Origin: Planctomycetota bacterium
Lineage (GTDB): Bacteria; Planctomycetota; UBA8108
Assembly (NCBI GenBank): GCA_002695115.1
Contig: NZOA01000012.1
Span: 55,082 to 63,901 of the forward strand
Reading direction: 5' to 3'
Length of the DNA: 8,820 nucleotides
In this document: in pieces, positions 7,607 to 8,820 of the stretch
Position numbering within the stretch: position 1 is the first letter of the stretch
Layout: each line of letters begins with the position of its first letter
The notes under the pieces: generated by a model
What the model saw: only the letters and a program-made list of their open reading frames with translations
Told to the model about the DNA's origin: nothing
The model's database searches: none
Program-made: the position numbers and the translations under genes

Positions 7607-8326
7607 CTCGTAGAGCACCCGGTAGATCTCCATACATTCTCGCAGCACAGCCTCGAACTTCCGAGGAACTTTCTCCTCCTTGGCAATATAGGGCCTGAAG
7701 GAGGTGGATTTTTCAACCTCTCCATACCAATGCGGAGCCCAGATCCCATCGGTCTTCCGTCTCCCCGGAGGCCAGGACAGCATCGCGGAGTCAAACTCGA
7801 CCCCCAGCTCTTCACAGAGAAGCCCCAGAATCTTTCCGGGATCCTCGAGGACATCCCGTGAGTCAAGTACCGGGGGCCTTCGGCCAAGCTGCTCCTCTAC
7901 CAGGCGAAAGAGCTCCAGCTGCTGCGGAAGGCCCGTATCGTCCAGGCCCGGCTCCGGAATAATCTTGATGAGCGAGGTGAGCATCTCGATGGGATCGCGG
8001 ATCAGGAAGCAGTTCTCGAGTCTCGGTATCCAGTCTCTTCCCATGCCGGGCAGGAGATGGTGGGCCATATGCTTCTGGTAGTAGATGGGTTTGCCATCGG
8101 GAAGCTCACCCGTCAGCCCGGCGACTACCTTCCTCCAATCCGTTTCGTAATGATCGACAATCTCAGCGGCGATCGGATGGTCATAGCCGGTCTCGCTCAG
8201 AAAGGCCGCGTAGAGCGGCTCATCGTTGACGATGGTGTCGTCTCTATTGCCCCAGGAACGAAGCAGTGCCGTGGAAATATTCCGGGGGCCGGACCACATT
8301 GCTATTCGCATACCCTGCGCTTTCAT
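7586..8326 (-). CDS. Sulfotransferase-like P-loop protein, partner of the aminotransferase
   Basis: A 246-residue protein with a PAPS-sulfotransferase-like fold. The N-terminal strand and loop MWSGPRNISTALLRSW (10-25) sits where sulfotransferases bind the 5'-phosphosulfate, and CFLIRDPIEMLTS (106-118) matches the 3'-phosphate motif (R110, S118). Other marked segments are NDEPLY (34-39), QKHMAHH (84-90), LEDPGKILGLLCEELG and GIWAPHWY near the C-terminus. The classical Lys of eukaryotic enzymes is absent from the first loop, so activity is not assured; the acceptor is unknown. Start at 8326 is chosen because family homology begins within a few residues and purine-rich GAGAGGG lies upstream; ATG 8311 (MRIAMW) is an alternative. 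The open frame extends to 8620, but that part overlaps the membrane-protein gene and is low-complexity shadow. It lies 19 bases after the membrane-protein stop and 3 bases before the aminotransferase start, an operon arrangement. Confidence 0.85.
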   Translation of the reverse strand: MKAQGMRIAMWSGPRNISTALLRSWGNRDDTIVNDEPLYAAFLSETGYDHPIAAEIVDHYETDWRKVVAGLTGELPDGKPIYYQKHMAHHLLPGMGRDWIPRLENCFLIRDPIEMLTSLIKIIPEPGLDDTGLPQQLELFRLVEEQLGRRPPVLDSRDVLEDPGKILGLLCEELGVEFDSAMLSWPPGRRKTDGIWAPHWYGEVEKSTSFRPYIAKEEKVPRKFEAVLRECMEIYRVLYEYRLGSG

Positions 8327-8345
8327 TCCCTCTCGATGCCTCTCT

Positions 8346-8820
8346 TCATTCCCTGACCGAAAGTCGTGCCAGAATACGCCCGACAACGAGCCAAAGCAAG
8401 GCAGGCACCAGGGCGCTGAGAACGATCGTGAGGCCCGGCTCATCGGCTCCCAGGTGTCCCATCGAGGCAAAGGCAAAGCCCATTGGAATCGAGCCGCAGG
8501 CCAGGGCCGCGAAAAACTTACCCGGCGGCATTCGCACCATCCCCGCGATACAGGCCACCACCTCGGGCAGAAGCGGCATCCAGCGGGAGAGGGCGACCGC
8601 CCAGCCCCCGTACCGGCCAAAGAGACTCTCTCCTCTCGCCAGCTCGTCCCTGCCCACGATCCATTCGGCGGCCCCCCTGCCGAGCTTGCGGCAGCAGAGG
8701 TAAGGAATCGCCCCGGAAATAAAGGAGCCCGCGGCCGCCGCGGCTCCTCCGATGAAGGGGCCGTAGATCGCCCCCAGCGCAGACATGACGACCGTTGCCG
8801 GCATCGGCAGCAGGATGTCC
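8346..8820 (-). CDS. VTT-domain (DedA/TVP38-like) inner-membrane protein, N-terminus beyond right edge
   Basis: The C-terminal 157 residues are visible. The reading frame is still open at the edge, reading DILLPMPATVV, so Met 8804 is internal and not the start. Hydrophobic segments: the LLPMPATVVMSALGAIYGPF region followed by a Gly/Ala-rich stretch (GGAAAAAGSFISGAIPYL), WAVALSRWMPLLPEVVACIAG, FFAALACGSIPMGFAFASMG, and a last helix LTIVLSALVPALLWLVVG. The SRWMPLLPE...AG block matches the family's conserved R-x-x-P re-entrant region, and a cytosolic loop with GRDELARGESLFGRYGG precedes it. VTT/DedA proteins are linked to lipid scrambling or flipping and envelope integrity; the substrate here is unknown. 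It ends 19 bases before the sulfotransferase-like gene on the same strand, so the three minus-strand genes may be one transcript. Confidence 0.85.
   Translation of the reverse strand, partial: DILLPMPATVVMSALGAIYGPFIGGAAAAAGSFISGAIPYLCCRKLGRGAAEWIVGRDELARGESLFGRYGGWAVALSRWMPLLPEVVACIAGMVRMPPGKFFAALACGSIPMGFAFASMGHLGADEPGLTIVLSALVPALLWLVVGRILARLSVRE

Noticed and set aside
8327..8620. N-terminal extension of about 98 residues on the sulfotransferase-like protein
   Set aside because: It overlaps the VTT gene in another frame and is rich in Arg, Pro and Trp without any domain. Family homology starts at MRIAMW, so the start is placed at 8326.
8346..8804. Met at 8804 as the start of the VTT gene
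   Set aside because: The frame stays open to the right edge, and the residues before it (DILLP) belong to the conserved VTT segment, so the true start is outside the window.
1..8820. tRNA, rRNA, CRISPR, insertion sequence or phage genes
   Set aside because: No cloverleaf, repeat-spacer pattern, transposase motif or long terminal inverted repeat was seen on either strand.

Overview
The window is GC-rich and gene-dense. It most resembles a member of the Planctomycetota or a close PVC-group relative. Two things suggest this: a very large exported CotH-kinase/lamin-tail protein, and a second exported protein ending in two dockerin-type EF-hand repeats plus a Cys-rich tail of the kind common in planctomycetes. 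The assignment is inferred from domain architecture; no rRNA or marker gene is present.

Layout: (1) positions 1-4148, minus strand: the N-terminal 1382 codons of a giant secreted protein with signal peptide, beta-sandwich module, Ig-like domain, lamin-tail domains, chitobiase-like domains and a central CotH kinase domain. It runs off the left edge. (2) 4149-4295: short divergent intergenic region. (3) 4296-5312, plus: zinc-dependent MDR dehydrogenase of the RspB/LgoD type. (4) 5478-6665, plus: exported protein whose N-terminal beta-sandwich is homologous to that of the CotH protein, followed by a fibronectin-like domain and the paired EF-hand tail. (5) 6680-8820, minus: an apparent operon, read right to left: a VTT (DedA/TVP38-like) membrane protein cut by the right edge, a PAPS-sulfotransferase-like protein, and a class IV PLP aminotransferase of the branched-chain type.

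The most interesting point is the last pair. The sulfotransferase-like gene and the aminotransferase gene are separated by 3 bases. From memory, their products match the N-terminal and C-terminal halves of a plant fusion protein, the Arabidopsis 'branched-chain-amino-acid aminotransferase-like' proteins, whose role is unknown to me. A natural fusion plus tight gene coupling suggests that the two proteins act together in an uncharacterised pathway, possibly with the membrane protein. The left half of the window instead encodes cell-surface or exported modular proteins that share a domain and flank a soluble dehydrogenase. No RNA gene, mobile element or CRISPR array was seen.
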